This document shows positions 46,212 to 57,996 of a DNA stretch of 64,000 nucleotides, one piece after another (position 1 is the first letter of the stretch; each line of letters opens with the position of its first letter). A program made the translations under genes and the position numbers. The stretch is from NCBI GenBank assembly GCA_008704415.1, contig VXIS01000009.1:1-64000 (forward strand). The letters run 5' to 3'. Under the pieces are notes generated by a model that made no database searches, was not told the DNA's origin, and saw only the letters and a program-made list of their open reading frames with translations. The stretch comes from Sphaerosporella brunnea (lineage: Eukaryota > Ascomycota > Pezizomycetes > Pezizales > Pyronemataceae).

Positions 46212-49200
46212 TCTATCACCGTACTGACCCTCGCGCCACCCATCTCAAGCGGTCCATCACCGACATCTCTTTCGTTGACCCGTCAACCTTTGTTGCTATC
46301 GCATCGCCGCAGCGTCCGTTTGTTCGGCCACCGGCGTGAGAAAACCCCACCTGTTCTCCGCGGCTGGTCATCGGTTCCTCACTCACCCACCGCTTCTCGA
46401 TACCAATCTGATGCACCACCCCTGTTAGTCAAAGGGTGACTTTCTCGCTGGAGGGCGGTCGCAAAAAATCTCACAAGATCGCAGCTTCGGCTGCCGTCCG
46501 CTTCGGTTGTTCATCGCTTGTTCATCGGTCGTCTCTCAATCACAGCAGCTTTGCCAGGGTGTTGTCGGTGCTGCCTTGATCAATCAGGGCGAGAAAGCGG
46601 AGACACCGACGGCGCAGGATAGGTGGGTTCATAGCAGCCTGTAATGCGGGGTATTGCAGTTATGGGCGCGATCCTGTACCCATTGGGAATCAGAGTGATT
46701 AGTAGAAGGAATGACGTTTAATTCATACAGTGGGACACGCGATCAGCATCCGTAACAGCGTGAATTCAAATCCACGATACAAGCAAGACTGAAGAGTCAT
46801 CGATGGTGAGATCCAAACTCCTGAGCCCCTAAATGAGTCACGGTTTGGGTAGACATCCACTGTAAATATATGAAACCAACTGGATAGCAGCTTCTACCAA
46901 AAACCAAAAACCAGTAACGATAACCGACAACTTACACTCAGCATTTTGCTGAATACCTCCGTGCAACTATGACCCTGGGGTACTGTTCCATCGCCAGTCC
47001 TACACCCTAACCCTCGTCGAGTGCTGTTCTGGCAATGCGTTCCGTCGCCCGCCGGGGTATCTGCCAACTCCGCGGTGCACGCATCAAGAAACGTCACCGC
47101 CGGCGTAGACCTCGCCGTCCTGCTGCCAACGCGCAATCTCCGTCCGCTCCCAACAGCGAGAAATTCCGTCAGGTCACATGCACCTCTGTTTGTGGTTTGT
47201 GGTGTATCCATGGGGAAGGGACGTGGGTCAGCCATATATTTCAATGTCGGATTTGCAGGGACGAAATATGATTACATGCAAACTAAAGACGAATCATGAC
47301 AGTGTTGGCGACAGGAGTGTAATCTCTGCCAAGGACCAAGACTTCACTTCGCTCTGTATGATCGCCGAAAGGAGCCGCAGGTGTTGACATGACACAACGG
47401 GGAACACGGAATCTCGACCTAGCGCGGGGTGGAGGTCCTGGTACCCTGACCAGGTGGTGGTTGAGATAGACCCGTGACTGCAGAGCGGCTTGCCGCTGTT
47501 TGTAGTTGGCATCAATGGGGTGTCCACCGACCTGGCACGCAGCACCGCAAACCACAACCTGCCAGGGGACAGGTGCCTCGCGTTATGTGAGAACAGGGCC
47601 TAAAACGACGATATACCGACGCACCGCGGAGACTGGATAGTTGTAGGCGGCGGGAAAGCGTCGATGAGGACACGGCGGTGGAAGCCCGACTGGTTGTGGG
47701 CTTGGAGATCCCTGAGATCCGTAGAGAGCTCGATGTCGCCCGACAGCGCCGACGAGAACCCGAGGAGGCAGTGCGCCGACATACCGCAAACCACGGTTCC
47801 GGCTATGACTGCCCGTCGATGAAGCATCCCTATCATGTAAGGGGCTGGGTTCAACCGCACGCAGTGAGGATTGCAGTGCCTATGCTCTCCAATACCGCCA
47901 AACGTGGTAAGACATGCAGCGACTGGGATCAGGGACGGTAAACCGGGAAGCGAGTGACGACCAGAGACTACGCGTCGACATCTGCGCCGTGGCGGAATTG
48001 ACGGGGTGGGCGCCGAGCAACCCACCGGTGGCCGGCGATTGGTGAAACCTGGCGGCGACGGGAGCCGATCGGGGGTCGTAGTCGCCCGCGGAATGAAGAA
48101 ATGCGGCGATGTTCAATTCCGTCCGGGCGGTGATTAATCAGCGTTGGGAGCTAGGGGTTATCGACCCTGAATGCCGGCTCTCCTGGGCGGGTGCAAGTGC
48201 GTACGCATGCAAAGCCGAAATCCCCTGGTTGGCCTGATGTTGATCATGCCCACAGTGACCTACGAGAGTTGACGGGAAGATTCTTCACATCCGGAATCGC
48301 ACCGTGACCACCCCCCGACGACTTCAAGGCCACCACCTACAACGCTCGCCGATCAGGTTGGTTGGGAGGGGGTGGTGGTGGTATTCCAACTAGTGCTTGC
48401 GGAGTATACGTCCCACATACCGGGCGGCTACGAGTTTGTCACCCCGCCGGCGTCCACGCCACTGCCTCACCAACGGCAAACTCTAAACGCTGCAGAACAA
48501 CTGCCTCGGGCAGCCTTTTCCACCCGCCATTGCGAGGACGATACGTTGCAGGGCAATCGAACGAATCAGTCTCCCTGCGACTTTGCCACACGACAGCTGC
48601 ATCCGAGTTGCGTTTTGGGTTTGAGTTGATTTGATTTGTTCTGTGTTGAAGTGCCCGTCCTCAAATTTTGTATGAGTAAATCGGTGTTGACATCGTTGTC
48701 CGAGTAGAAGACCAAAGCCTTGTCAGATTAATCCGAAGATGAAGTCCGAAGCAGCTTATCATTGATCGGTGGGGATTTCGCATCTTAGCCAGATGCTCGA
48801 CGGGCAGCTCGATAAACAGAGTCACGGCGCATGGCAAGACGCCGTCACTTTCCCGGAAACTGTTTTGCAGCCGGATTTGAACAAAAGCGGTCGAACATTT
48901 TGGCGCCCAGCACAACGCTGAATATGAGGTCCTCGGGAGTAGCGACGCACATCACGCAGCCGGGCGTGCAGAAAATCGTGCTGTGATGTGCCGATCTCCG
49001 GACCTTGGCTGTGAGACTCTTGTCCCTCCGGAGCTGCTCGCACCATCAGTTCGCTCACCAATCCCCAACTGAGAGGAGTGGCCCGCCCGCCTGGCCGGTC
49101 GAAAGGCAATGCTCCACTCCTTGATGATGATGCTGGCCGACACCACAACAGTCGTTCTTGGTCTGTGCCAGTGCAGTACCCTTGCGTGAGACCATCCATC

Positions 49201-49439
49201 CCCGCGCTGTTGACGGATCTAATTCTCGTATTGGTTTGGTTCAGTTACTAGAGTCAAGAGCCTTGTTTCTCCATCCGTCAGTGGAAATGAGGACGAGCCC
49301 GAGTCGAAGGGAAAACAAAAAAACGGCTGTTATTCTCGATAAGCGGTGGATTTTTTGAAATTCACTGCCAAACGCGTGACCAGGTGTATGTATACACGCA
49401 CAACCATTACTCTGTACCGGAGTGCACATTCTGCATCCC
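46212..49439. other. no gene recognised
   Basis: Multiple overlapping frames of 60-140 codons on both strands, for example 47600-48025 (-) and 48822-49199 (-), without motifs. I see no defensible gene, RNA or repeat. Confidence 0.4.
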
Positions 49440-49700
49440 CTAACCACGTTCCGCCGCGATGGTGCGTTTTGATCGTTCGATCTCGGTTCTTCCCATCATA
49501 CAGAACCCGAATTCGGTAAGCGTAGGATTGTTTGCCCACCAATGGCCGAAGTGAGCTGGGTATAGACCGTCGCGAGACAGGTGATATCTGGTGAATGCTG
49601 TAGCCGTCGAACAGGGTGCGGGAGCTGGTACGGCCGACAGGAGTTGCTGAGACGCATCGGTTGAAGGAAGGGTGCTGGTCCTTTTCTTCCGGGAAGGCAT
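49440..49700 (-). CDS. hypothetical protein, 86 aa
   Basis: ATG at 49700 followed by a basic MPSRKKRTSTLPSTD start. The centre has FTRYHLSRDGLYPAHFGHWW, and the end is basic (GRTEIERSKRTIAAERG). It could be a short protein or a first exon. No family was recognised. Confidence 0.27.
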   Translation of the reverse strand: MPSRKKRTSTLPSTDASQQLLSAVPAPAPCSTATAFTRYHLSRDGLYPAHFGHWWANNPTLTEFGFCMMGRTEIERSKRTIAAERG

Positions 49701-51460
49701 AATGTGTGTTTGTGGGTTTGTGGTGGTCTTGGGGATCAGAAAGGGACTCCCCGTGGAGAAGCGGCTGGTGGCCTCACTACCGACGGGCCTCGGTTTGAAG
49801 GAATCGGACGCCGAGATGCGTAGCTAGCCAGTCTGTGGTGTTGACGATGGTGGAACGGTTGTGACACTCTCACGAAACCCCCCTCAAGCATCTCGGCGTC
49901 CTGCCAACATGTCCTGTAGTCCCGGCGGGCTTGTCCCGTGGACCGCTAAGCGGGGACGGTCTCTAGTTGGAATCGGGTGTATCAGTAGCATCAGAGGCAG
50001 TATATCGCGGGATGCAAAAAACCGGAGCGGGCGAGTACCCATCAATGTCTGCACATTAGGGTCCGGCACCACCACTACTAGCGGCGACGGCAGTGTCCCT
50101 TTTGCTGTACTTTGCTCTGCTCCGAAGCCATGAGGAACCGCAGCAAGCAAATCTTCGTACCGTGGGCGGTGTCATAGGCCACAATGGCGGTGTAACCGCC
50201 AGTGCAAGCAAGTCCAGATATATCACACGACAGATGCGATACACGTGGCCAGAGATGGTCGGAAAAGAGGAAAAGCATCGTGGGCACAAAAGGGGCATAC
50301 AAAAATCTGGAGCGACGTAACAGAGACCCTTCTCCGCCTGAAGGCAAACGTCGAAGAAATAATTCGGAAGAAATTCACCAATCGGGCAAGCAAAGCACGC
50401 CGGCCGGAAAGACCTGCTGACAGTCAACCCGAGTGGAAAGAAGGAGTGACCACAAGCAAGAAGCCCCCAGTGCCAATAGGTATAAAAGACCGAGCCTTCA
50501 ACCTCTGGAGAGATAAGCGTCAGGAAAGCCACCTCCGACCGAAGAAGGAGTTAAGTAGGAAGAAGCGGTGAACCCATGCAAGAAACAGGCAGTGTCCACA
50601 GAAAAGACCACCATCACCTTGGTCGCGAGTGCCTCAGCCAGAGGCCGACACCGAAAACGCAATCGTGTGCGCTTGCAAGCGGGGGGGGGGGGGGCAGGCG
50701 GAGATCCTCGAAGGTGGATCGAGGTAACCTCAGAACCGGTGTGCGAGAGGCAGTGAGATCGGAGGCCATGAGCATAAAGCACGTGGGAGCGCAATGAGAA
50801 GGATTATGATGCGACGAAGTGATGATGTGGGGCGATTTCGATGGGTCGTGGTGCGATGAGCGCCAAGAAAAGTAGGCTGCACCTGTCTTCACTTGTGGAG
50901 TAACCGCGTGAAGGCGACTACGTATTAATCCTTGTCCCCGCCGAACGGTTGTTAATTCGAGGCTTCTTGGGGATTGCGGCGGCCCGTAAACAGGCGTCGC
51001 TGGGACGGCGCGGGTTACTTGTCCAACACACCGCCTTTCAAAACACCCTCATTCCAAGCCTGGACGTGGAGGAGATGCCCGAGAGATAACTCAGGCTGGC
51101 AGACTGCTTGGTGAAATACCGGAACGTGGCCCTTTGTAGGATTTTTCTTCTATTCACGGCCAAACGTGGACAGTGCCCAGCCGAGCAGAAGCTGATCACG
51201 CTTTCCAAGCGCGAGGCCGCCGGGCAGGGAGAAACACGGGCAGCCCGGAGGACCCTGCACGTTCACAGTCCCTGCAGATTCTACAGCTGACCCCGACGCC
51301 AGAGATTCAGCTTCAGGAGCTGCTGCCTTGCAGCAAATCTAAGGAGATGTTGGCCAGTCGGTCAACACCACTGAGGTTGACTCCATACCCTCCAATTGAT
51401 GTTGCAACATAATCGTTGGGCGGAGCGCAGCCCATTTTCGGATCCCATCGGTGGATGCTA
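49701..51460. other. no gene recognised; G-homopolymer and coding-like frame
   Basis: 50245-50571 (+) has a charged frame (LLRLKANVEEIIRKKFTNRA and IKDRAFNLWRDKRQES) that may be a relic, but the opposite strand is also open. A run of about 12 G is at 50683-50694. Confidence 0.3.
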
Positions 51461-51473
51461 AAACCCTAGAAAG

Positions 51474-51795
51474 CTACCATAGAAAGACACCATAGAAAGA
51501 GACCATAGAAGATAAGATAGGAGATCTTCTACGCGGCCATGTGGATTCCCCCGTCCCGTCGGATGAAATTCTTCGAGCGCACCAAGGAAGACCTGCACTT
51601 AGACGCATAGTGACCAAGACCTTTACGGGTGGAGGCACTGTTAGGAACCTCCGATCTCTTTTTCTGGCCTGACGCGGCATCTGGAATACCTACCAAATAC
51701 ACACAAAACACACTCGAGAACAGATTATGCAGCAACATAACAAATGTTTCTACGCTCGACAACAAATTATGCAGCAACATAACAAATGTCTCTAT
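51474..51795. repeat. short tandem repeats downstream of the ankyrin gene
   Basis: Near 51474-51515 a CATAGAAAGA motif repeats three times. At 51723-51790 a unit of about 50 bp containing TTATGCAGCAACATAACAAA is present twice in tandem. Confidence 0.7.
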
Positions 51796-51878
51796 GTACA
51801 AAGCTAATGAACGACGAAATCAAATGCAATCACAGAAGATATACCCGCCACCTTGCACCTGTTGACGTCCCCTCCCCG

Positions 51879-52796
51879 TCAGTGCCCGCCCAAACGCTGC
51901 GCCAGAGTCTTGTGACCGTTCATCAGGGCCAAGTCCCGCGGGGTCCGCCCAGCCCTGTCAACGGCCAACACATTGGCACCACCCTCAACGAGCATCCGCG
52001 CGACGACGTCATGCCCGAGCCGTGCCGCCTCATGAAGCGGTGTCCGCAGTGCTTGATCAACAGGCGAGAGGTCGCCGCTGTTGTCAATGAGGAGTCGGGC
52101 CATTTCCTCATGGCCTTTCAACACTGCCAGGTGCAACGCGGTTGCGCCGGCCACGTCGACTGGCGAGACATTAACGCCAGCTGCAAACAGCAAGCGCGCA
52201 ACCGCGGTGTGTCCTTCAAATGCCGCCTCGTGGAGTGGGGTCACGTCGCCGTCGGACATAGCCTCGATATCCGCTCCGGCCTTGATCAGCAGTCGGGCCA
52301 CCTCGGCATGCCCTCTCGTGGCTGCAGAGCGCAGTGGCGTTGCACCACACCTGCCGGGAGCGACTTGAGCGTCGTTTCGCTGTATGAATCGCTGGACGCG
52401 CGCCCGCTCGCCGCATATCACCGTGGCCCCGACATCGGCACCGCGGCTGATGAGAAGCCGAACCAACTCGGTGCTGCCACTTTGCGCTGCAAAGTGTAAC
52501 AGCGTACTGATATCTTCTTTATGGAATGGAGGTGGATAGGAGGACATCGTGCAGTTGACTGAGAGACCCTCGTCAAGCAGATAATTGAGAATGCTGGCGT
52601 GGTTATCGTGCTGCATAACCTGCCAGAGGCAGGATTGCGGGCAATCTCTGATCCGCTGGTAAAGCGTGAGTGTGAAAAGTGCGTGGAAACGCCGGCATGT
52701 CCGTGAGAGACTCGAGAGGTCGCACAACTCAAGGTGTTCGCTTATCTCCACAAACAGTTCGGTCGGCAAAGGGGGGTGTCTGACGGTCGACGACAT
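51879..52796 (-). CDS. F-box and ankyrin-repeat protein, 305 aa
   Basis: Probably an adaptor: F-box proteins dock substrates on SCF ubiquitin ligases, and ankyrin repeats bind partners. From the ATG at 52796 the frame is unbroken. An F-box lies at residues 8-50 (PLPTELFVEISEHLELCDLS and the CRRF motif). A partial repeat is near 66-80. Ankyrin repeats occur at about 98-125, 151-183, 186-216, 219-249, 252-282 and a final partial 285-305, with canonical TPLHEAA, GH..VARLL and AGAD motifs. No intron is needed. A TATA-like box lies about 90 bp upstream. It resembles the interrupted F-box gene at 26.6-28 kb in architecture, but not closely in sequence. Confidence 0.92.
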   Translation of the reverse strand: MSSTVRHPPLPTELFVEISEHLELCDLSSLSRTCRRFHALFTLTLYQRIRDCPQSCLWQVMQHDNHASILNYLLDEGLSVNCTMSSYPPPFHKEDISTLLHFAAQSGSTELVRLLISRGADVGATVICGERARVQRFIQRNDAQVAPGRCGATPLRSAATRGHAEVARLLIKAGADIEAMSDGDVTPLHEAAFEGHTAVARLLFAAGVNVSPVDVAGATALHLAVLKGHEEMARLLIDNSGDLSPVDQALRTPLHEAARLGHDVVARMLVEGGANVLAVDRAGRTPRDLALMNGHKTLAQRLGGH

Positions 52797-52883
52797 GATA
52801 AATGGTGGGTGATGGTGGTTTCGACGGTGGATGGTGTTTGCGGTCGCGGATGGTGATTTTGGAGACCGTCAACGTCCGTGAGA

Positions 52884-52893
52884 AAATATATAG
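52884..52893 (-). promoter_or_regulatory. TATA-like box of the F-box/ankyrin gene
   Basis: CTATATATTT on the minus strand, 88-97 bp upstream of the ATG, a plausible core promoter distance for a fungal gene. Confidence 0.5.
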
Positions 52894-52899
52894 TCGGTC

Positions 52900-53880
52900 T
52901 ATAGGGTACAAATTTTGCAACTTTGAGGTGGACCCGGAGGTTGAACCCGATTGATATATGGATGGCATCGTCAGCCCAGCGGTAAACCAAAGGAGTGTGG
53001 CTTCTGAATGTACCCGTCCGCAAAATAAATGGTTCGGCCCCAGCCAGCCCAGGAGAGGGTCTTCACCAAAGTGGTCCAAATTCCACGAACATATCACGAG
53101 ACGATGCATTACCATCTACACGCGGAAACGCTCTGTCCGGCGTTCGCATCGAACTTAGTGATGGACAGATCGAGTTAGAATTCCGCTTGACTAGTCCCTT
53201 AGACAACGGAAAAGCCACAAGCTTCATTGTCCTTCCGAAGCTGATGCAATGAGTGGGAAATTATGCAAAACCCACAAATAGATGGATTCATTACGACATT
53301 GCCGGCCTATGGCTTGGATATTATCGAGTGGGGTAGACATGCGACAAGATGATGACATGTCAATGCGTTTCCCTTTCTGCCTGGCGGTGGTACATTTGCA
53401 AAGTCCATGTTTCGCCAAACCTTTTTGCTTGCGGAAGCTTGACTGTGTACCTGGTAACCTGACGGCGCCGCTCGTGTTCCGTTTGAACGCAGATAATTCT
53501 TGGTCCTGATTCTGCGGGCGGGACCGCGCTTTGGGCAACCTGGCTCAGCGGTGCAGTTGCCCTGATGGTCTTCTACCCCTTTCGTAAGGCTCTCCCCGGG
53601 CCCATCTCCCGACGTGCAGAAGTGTACGATTCCAGCGTCAATATTCAACAGCCACTCGGGTGACGATTCCTTTGGTCGCTACTTGTGTGAAGTGGTCGGA
53701 TAGTACTGGTGCAATTTGACCCCACGCTGAATTTATGATTTTTATTTTCATCACTCAGACAGCCAATGCGCATGCGATAACCAGAATCTGTGCTCCGCTA
53801 CAGTTGATGGTTGTGCGTGTATACGCTCGGCCACGCGTTTGGCCGTGAATTTGAAAGAATCCACCGGGTTATCGAGCATC
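52900..53880. other. intergenic, nothing recognised
   Basis: Short frames on both strands, no motif. Confidence 0.4.
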
Positions 53881-53889
53881 ATAGCCGTG

Positions 53890-54530
53890 CGGCAGCGAGT
53901 GTGCTCTGAGCAGGCCTGAACGCAGTCGAGTTTGGCGTCGGAATGACGGAGGCGCTGCTCTTGACCGAGAGGAGAAAGGTGGCGTCCACCCCGATCAACG
54001 GAGGTGGATCTCAGGTCCATTGCAACAAGCACGCAACTAGGTGGTTGGGTATTTTTCGCGACTGCAGGCTCACCCTGTTCCATTACCACAATATGAGGAT
54101 GGGCAAGCCAAGGCGACTGAAGCTGCGATCAGGAGGCTGACAGGCACCCTCGGCCTCTCCCGCGAAAACGTCCGACCTGTCCAGGTAGCAGCGTTGCAAG
54201 CCGTGGCCTTGTACGGCGCGGCACTGTGGGGCGACCAAAAGGGCCGACAAGAAGAGCTCCAGAAGCTGCTTAATAGGCAATCCAGAGCCGTCGTGGGCGC
54301 ACTGCCACAGCCCCACTTGGCCCCCTATTATGCGAAGCCGGGTTAACGGACGCCGGGACAGTGCTGGCACACCGGAGATGACGATTTGCAGCGCGGCTAG
54401 CGGCCACCCACAGCGGCAACCCAGCGGGCGACCGCCTCTCGAGGGCCATGGCCAACCGAAGGCCTCCGGGGCAGGCGGCGGTCACTTCAGCGAGCTGCCT
54501 CATGCGTTTCGTTCGGGATGACGCCTTTCG
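53890..54530 (+). mobile_element. Tad1-clade LINE fragment (3' part of reverse transcriptase ORF)
   Basis: In order and on the plus strand it shows family landmarks. GMTEALLLTERRKV corresponds to the K-TE-A-L-L-F block and CNKHATRWLGIFRDCRLTL to the NK.ATRWLG block. After a frameshift near 54110 come AKATEAAIRRLTGTLGLS, VALYGAALWGDQKG and LQKLLNRQSRAVVGALP. After another shift near 54310 comes PLGPLLCEAGLTDAGTVLAHRR with a TGA. It is truncated on both sides and has no poly(A) end here. It is a dead remnant. Confidence 0.85.
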
Positions 54531-54540
54531 GAGAGTCAGC

Positions 54541-55062
54541 GCCCGCCACAGCGACCGAACAACATCGGGATAGCTATCAACTGTGACGGCTCACGCATAC
54601 CGTGCGGGATAGCCTGATCGGCCTGGTGGTAACTTCGGCCATCGAGTGAGAGCCTACAACGCACCGACGAACCGCATTCAGACCACTACAACGAACGGTA
54701 TCACTGTCCGAATAAAACGAGCGCTTATCTATCGTACGAAAGCATAGTTGAGAGCATTACGGACAATTACTGTGAATTTTAATCGCGCACAACCCATTAA
54801 AAATACCGCTATCGCTGCTAATTTGACCCGGTGGACTCGCTGTCCAGCTGTCGGTGTAGTTTGTTATCAACGCTTGCCGAGGGACAGTGAAACTCCCGGG
54901 AAAAACACTTTGGGTTGGGCGTATCTTATACAGGTGCAGCGGGGCTATATTGATGTTCACCAAGAGGGGGCACAGCGCGATTCTACAGGTATAAAGCTGG
55001 GCGGGTCCGAGGAATGGTGATCGCCATACCACGGACGCCCCACACCACCCTTGACCAAAGCC
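54541..55062. other. intergenic, nothing recognised
   Basis: No supported feature. Confidence 0.4.
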
Positions 55063-56289
55063 ATGGCCAGCATCAGGGAGCCAAAGACGGATACAAAGGA
55101 GCTCCGTATGGGGCTGGCCATCGAGGCGACCAAAACCGTTTCAATTCGTCGTGCGCCGGGCCAAGTATGGTATCCCCCGGTTCAGGCTACAAGACCGCCT
55201 GAAGGGAAACAAAGTCCCTCTGAGAGTCAAGCCAAGTATGCAACCCTTTCACTGGAAGAAGAACCAGAAATCATCCGCTGGATTGAGCGCTTATACGACA
55301 CTTCGATCCCACCTTGATCAATTCATGTGTACCATGGCAGTGGCAATCCTTGCCAAGCGTCCTGAGGACCCAACAATGCCAGACAACGAAAAACACAAGC
55401 CAATGATACGCAAGAAGTGACTTGCACGAAAAAAAACATTCCGGCAGCCTTTGGATAGTCCGGCATCTATTCGTTTCGTCGCCGTAAAGTCCTCGATGTC
55501 TTTGAGTGAAGCACCGCGGAACAGAAATTTATCGGCCTGCAGATCTATACTCCCAGGGTTCTACCTGCTTCTAGGAAGCCGCTGATATCTACCAACAATA
55601 TTGAGGAGCTTCAAGACTGCATTTTGCAGTGAATTTCCGGAATGGACGGGGCCCTGACCAGAGCAGCTATCGCCAAAGAGACCGGCGTCCAACTCATAAA
55701 AGCACGCAAAAGGAGCAAATTAAACAGCACGCAGCTAGCAAAGGCTACTTTAGTCGCTAGTAAATACCTCCAAAAGCCTCGGGAAGAGCAAATTGCAAAA
55801 GCGGCCAGATCTGGCGCCACCCCCTCGCCCAAGAAGAAAACCACCACCCAGTGTTCCTCATCGCCAGCCCACCCGTGGGGCTGATCGCAAAGACGGGCGA
55901 GCTGTGTGGGATGCAGCCCACCTCGGGCTGGCTGGCGGGCTTGCAGCGGAAGCAGGGATAATGCGCGATGGGGAATGGAGCAACAGCTACACAGAAACAC
56001 TCTTCAGTTTACGTCATAACTAGGTCAAACTTATGGTTGCGTGCCAGGTTCACATCAGTTGAAACTGCGTGGCAGCGCGGCAGCCCTGCAGCTAGCCCGT
56101 CGTGACTGGAGACAGCCGGGCAGTTGTCTTTTGGCAGCCCGCACGCACAGCCGGGCATTTTGGGCCGGCCATTAGGAACACTGCCACCACAACACCAGCC
56201 AAGCGTAAAGCGACGCTGTTGATTCACAATGGGACGAGTAAACACCTTCGCCCTGAAGACACAAGCGAGGATGAGTCCTATTCCAGCTA
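55063..56289 (+). pseudogene. Fot1/pogo transposase relic interrupted by a hAT-1 MITE
   Basis: An ATG at 55063 starts MASIREPKTDTKELRMGLAI. A psq-type helix-turn-helix follows, split over two frames (EATKTVSIRR, then RAKYGIPRFRLQDRLKG). Next is the CENP-B-type start SLEEEPEIIRWIERLYDTSI, then AVAILAKRPEDP. The DDE core is missing. The C-terminal coiled/basic part (ALTRAAIAKETGVQLIKARK...) runs to KKKTTT at 55848, is interrupted by the MITE at 55849-56183, and resumes in frame with PAKRKATLLIHNGTSKHL to a TAG at 56287-56289. At least three frameshifts and a TGA before 55642 are present. Confidence 0.75.
55849..56183. mobile_element. hAT-1 MITE, copy 2 (335 bp), nested in the pogo relic
   Basis: The ends read CAGTGTTCCTCATCGCCAGCC and, inverted, CAGTGTTCCTAATGGCCGGCC. 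The flanks CCACCACC (55841-55848) and CCACCACA (56184-56191) match at seven of eight bases. Its interior is the inverse of copy 1 at 2074-2409, including the conserved block around GTTTGACCTAGTTA. Removing the element and one flank copy restores the interrupted reading frame. Confidence 0.93.
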
Positions 56290-56326
56290 GTGTGGTTCTG
56301 GGGGTAGTACCTCTCCGGTAGCTGGA

Positions 56327-57110
56327 TTGTCACAAAGCTCGCCCAGCAAGCCCACTCTTGGTGAAGCTCAAATCAGCTCCAATGCCCCTACCCACAGGTC
56401 CAAGCGGGTCACCAAGGCCAAAAAGGGGTTTTTGACAAGTTCGACTACCCGCCGGCAAGTCTTTCTAACAAAACACCCTGACAGCAGGGAACAGTCAAAT
56501 AGTGGCTCTCGAAATGCACTTCGTGCAGCCAAATTTCGCAGTAATTGTAAAGAATCCTCTTCACTATGCTCTCGGCTCGGCTTTGCTCCAGCATGGCACG
56601 AGGCACATATGCCGGGGGTATGTCCGAGACAGGCGTTCATTTTTTCCCCTTATCATGTACGTGCAGCCACGGTCTCCTTACAAGGCATTTGGAGTAACTA
56701 ACAGCTGTTATGAGGTGGCCGTCGGGGCACGGATCCATCAGGACCTGCCGTGGCATTATAACTTCAGCAGCAATCATGTTCCCCAGCCATTAACCATCCC
56801 GTTTTCCGCAGGGCAAGTGGCAAGCATTGGACGATGCGCACAGTCCGCCGACAAAAGCCGAAATGGTCTCACAGCAGATCGCGCTGATAGGCTATCCTAC
56901 ATAACTGCTAATGGGCGCATCGTGGAGCGGTTCCTGGCCTTCAGGGAACCAGGCAGTTGGGATCAGGTTGAAGAGAAGGTGTTGCTAGATATCGCGGAGC
57001 AGCCAATGGATCATACAGTTGGGATCAGGTTGAAGAGAAGGTGTTACTAGATATCGCGGAGCAGCCAATGGATCATGAAGCCGGAAATGAGTTGTAGTGC
57101 GCTCTCGTCC
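56327..57110 (+). pseudogene. DUF4371-like hAT-type transposon relic
   Basis: A Lys/Ser-rich frame (56327-56480: PTHRSKRVTKAKKGFLTSST) is followed, after a frame change, by a frame ending DRLSYITANGRIVERFLAFR. That resembles the Y.....G.I.ERFLG block of DUF4371-containing transposases. A 62-bp tandem duplication then destroys the frame, and the continuation (DPTSKKPQKSLRNRS) is visible afterwards. The assignment rests on one motif. Confidence 0.42.
56954..57077 (+). repeat. 62-bp tandem duplication, frame-breaking
   Basis: Two copies of a 62-bp unit beginning CAGTTGGGATCAGGTTGAAG differ at two positions (G/A in GTTGCTAG versus GTTACTAG, and the last base). The length is not a multiple of three, so the second copy shifts the reading frame. 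Confidence 0.95.
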
Positions 57111-57640
57111 GCCCGTGGGAGCTCATGCTCTTTGACCCGACGTCTAAGAAACCTCAAAAAAGCCTCCGCAACAGGAGCCGGGCTACCACAGGTTTTTCGG
57201 TGGTGAACAACGCTTTACACTGAGAACACCGCTCAGGAGCATTGGCCAGCGCATCTGGAATTGAGGCAGCACTGACAACACACTGGCAACACTGCCGTGA
57301 TGGGGAGGCGACTGATGAACAACCGAAGCGCTGCGATATTGGGAGATTATTTGCGCCGGCGAGAGAAAAACCCTAACTGTTTGCACACCAGGTTGGCTTT
57401 CACCGGAATTCCTCGAAAGCCTCGCGTATAGAGCAATATTGAAGCAGAGAACCGTCCATCACGTTCCGGTGCCTCCACCGCTCCCCATCTCGCGTCCCAC
57501 TCATTGGCAATGGGCTACACAAAAGCCGCTCCTAAATGTTGATGGTAATTTTTTCAGGTCTCAACAGGCATTCTGAAGAGCATGGTTGGTGACTCTCGAG
57601 TGGGACGGGAGAGGGTTGTTTTTTTCTCGCTGGAGGGGGC

Positions 57641-57853
57641 TGTTGAGTGTAGAGTGACGCCGTAGGCATCACTCTACCCTCTATGGTGTAACCGAGTATA
57701 AACTCTGTCAGGGATGTAGTCAGATTAGAGTATAGGCTAGTGAGCCGCTTCTGCACTTAAGGTGCAGTAACGGCGTCGCTAGCTCCTTAACCTTCAATAC
57801 AATCTCTTCACCCATCTCTTAGTGTCCGCTGCGTACGAAACTTATTGTCAACA
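57641..57853 (+). repeat. 5' LTR of the copia-derived element
   Basis: 213 bp, TG...CA termini, near-identical to 58872-59084. Confidence 0.95.
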
Positions 57854-57867
57854 GGTTATGAGCCCGG
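57854..57867 (+). other. primer-binding site, initiator tRNA-Met anticodon arm
   Basis: GGTTATGAGCCC starts immediately after the LTR. It is the exact complement of GGGCTCATAACC, the anticodon stem-loop of fungal initiator tRNA-Met. Drosophila copia is known to prime from this internal half-tRNA rather than from the tRNA 3' end. Confidence 0.85.
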
Positions 57868-57996
57868 CGCTATGACTTCAGTAAGGACAGACAACCCCAG
57901 GAAGAGACGTGACGGCCAAGGTGGACGCCGCTGCAGAAGCGCAGACCCGAAAAGAGAAGTCGCGACAAGGTCGAACACGAGCTGCGGAAACCCTGA

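Noticed and set aside
50683..50694. G-runs here and near 25776 as quadruplex regulatory elements
   Set aside because: They are simple homopolymers, not separated G-tracts beside a supported gene, and may be sequencing artefacts.
53730..53755. TTTTCATCACTCAGAC as another hAT-2 terminus
   Set aside because: It lacks the GAGCC/CTCGG subterminal sequence and has no partner end or target duplication.
57605..57640. Polypurine-like GGAGGGGGC before the 5' LTR as part of a larger tandem retroelement
   Set aside because: GGGGC is repeated exactly after the 3' LTR, so it is the target duplication of a single insertion.
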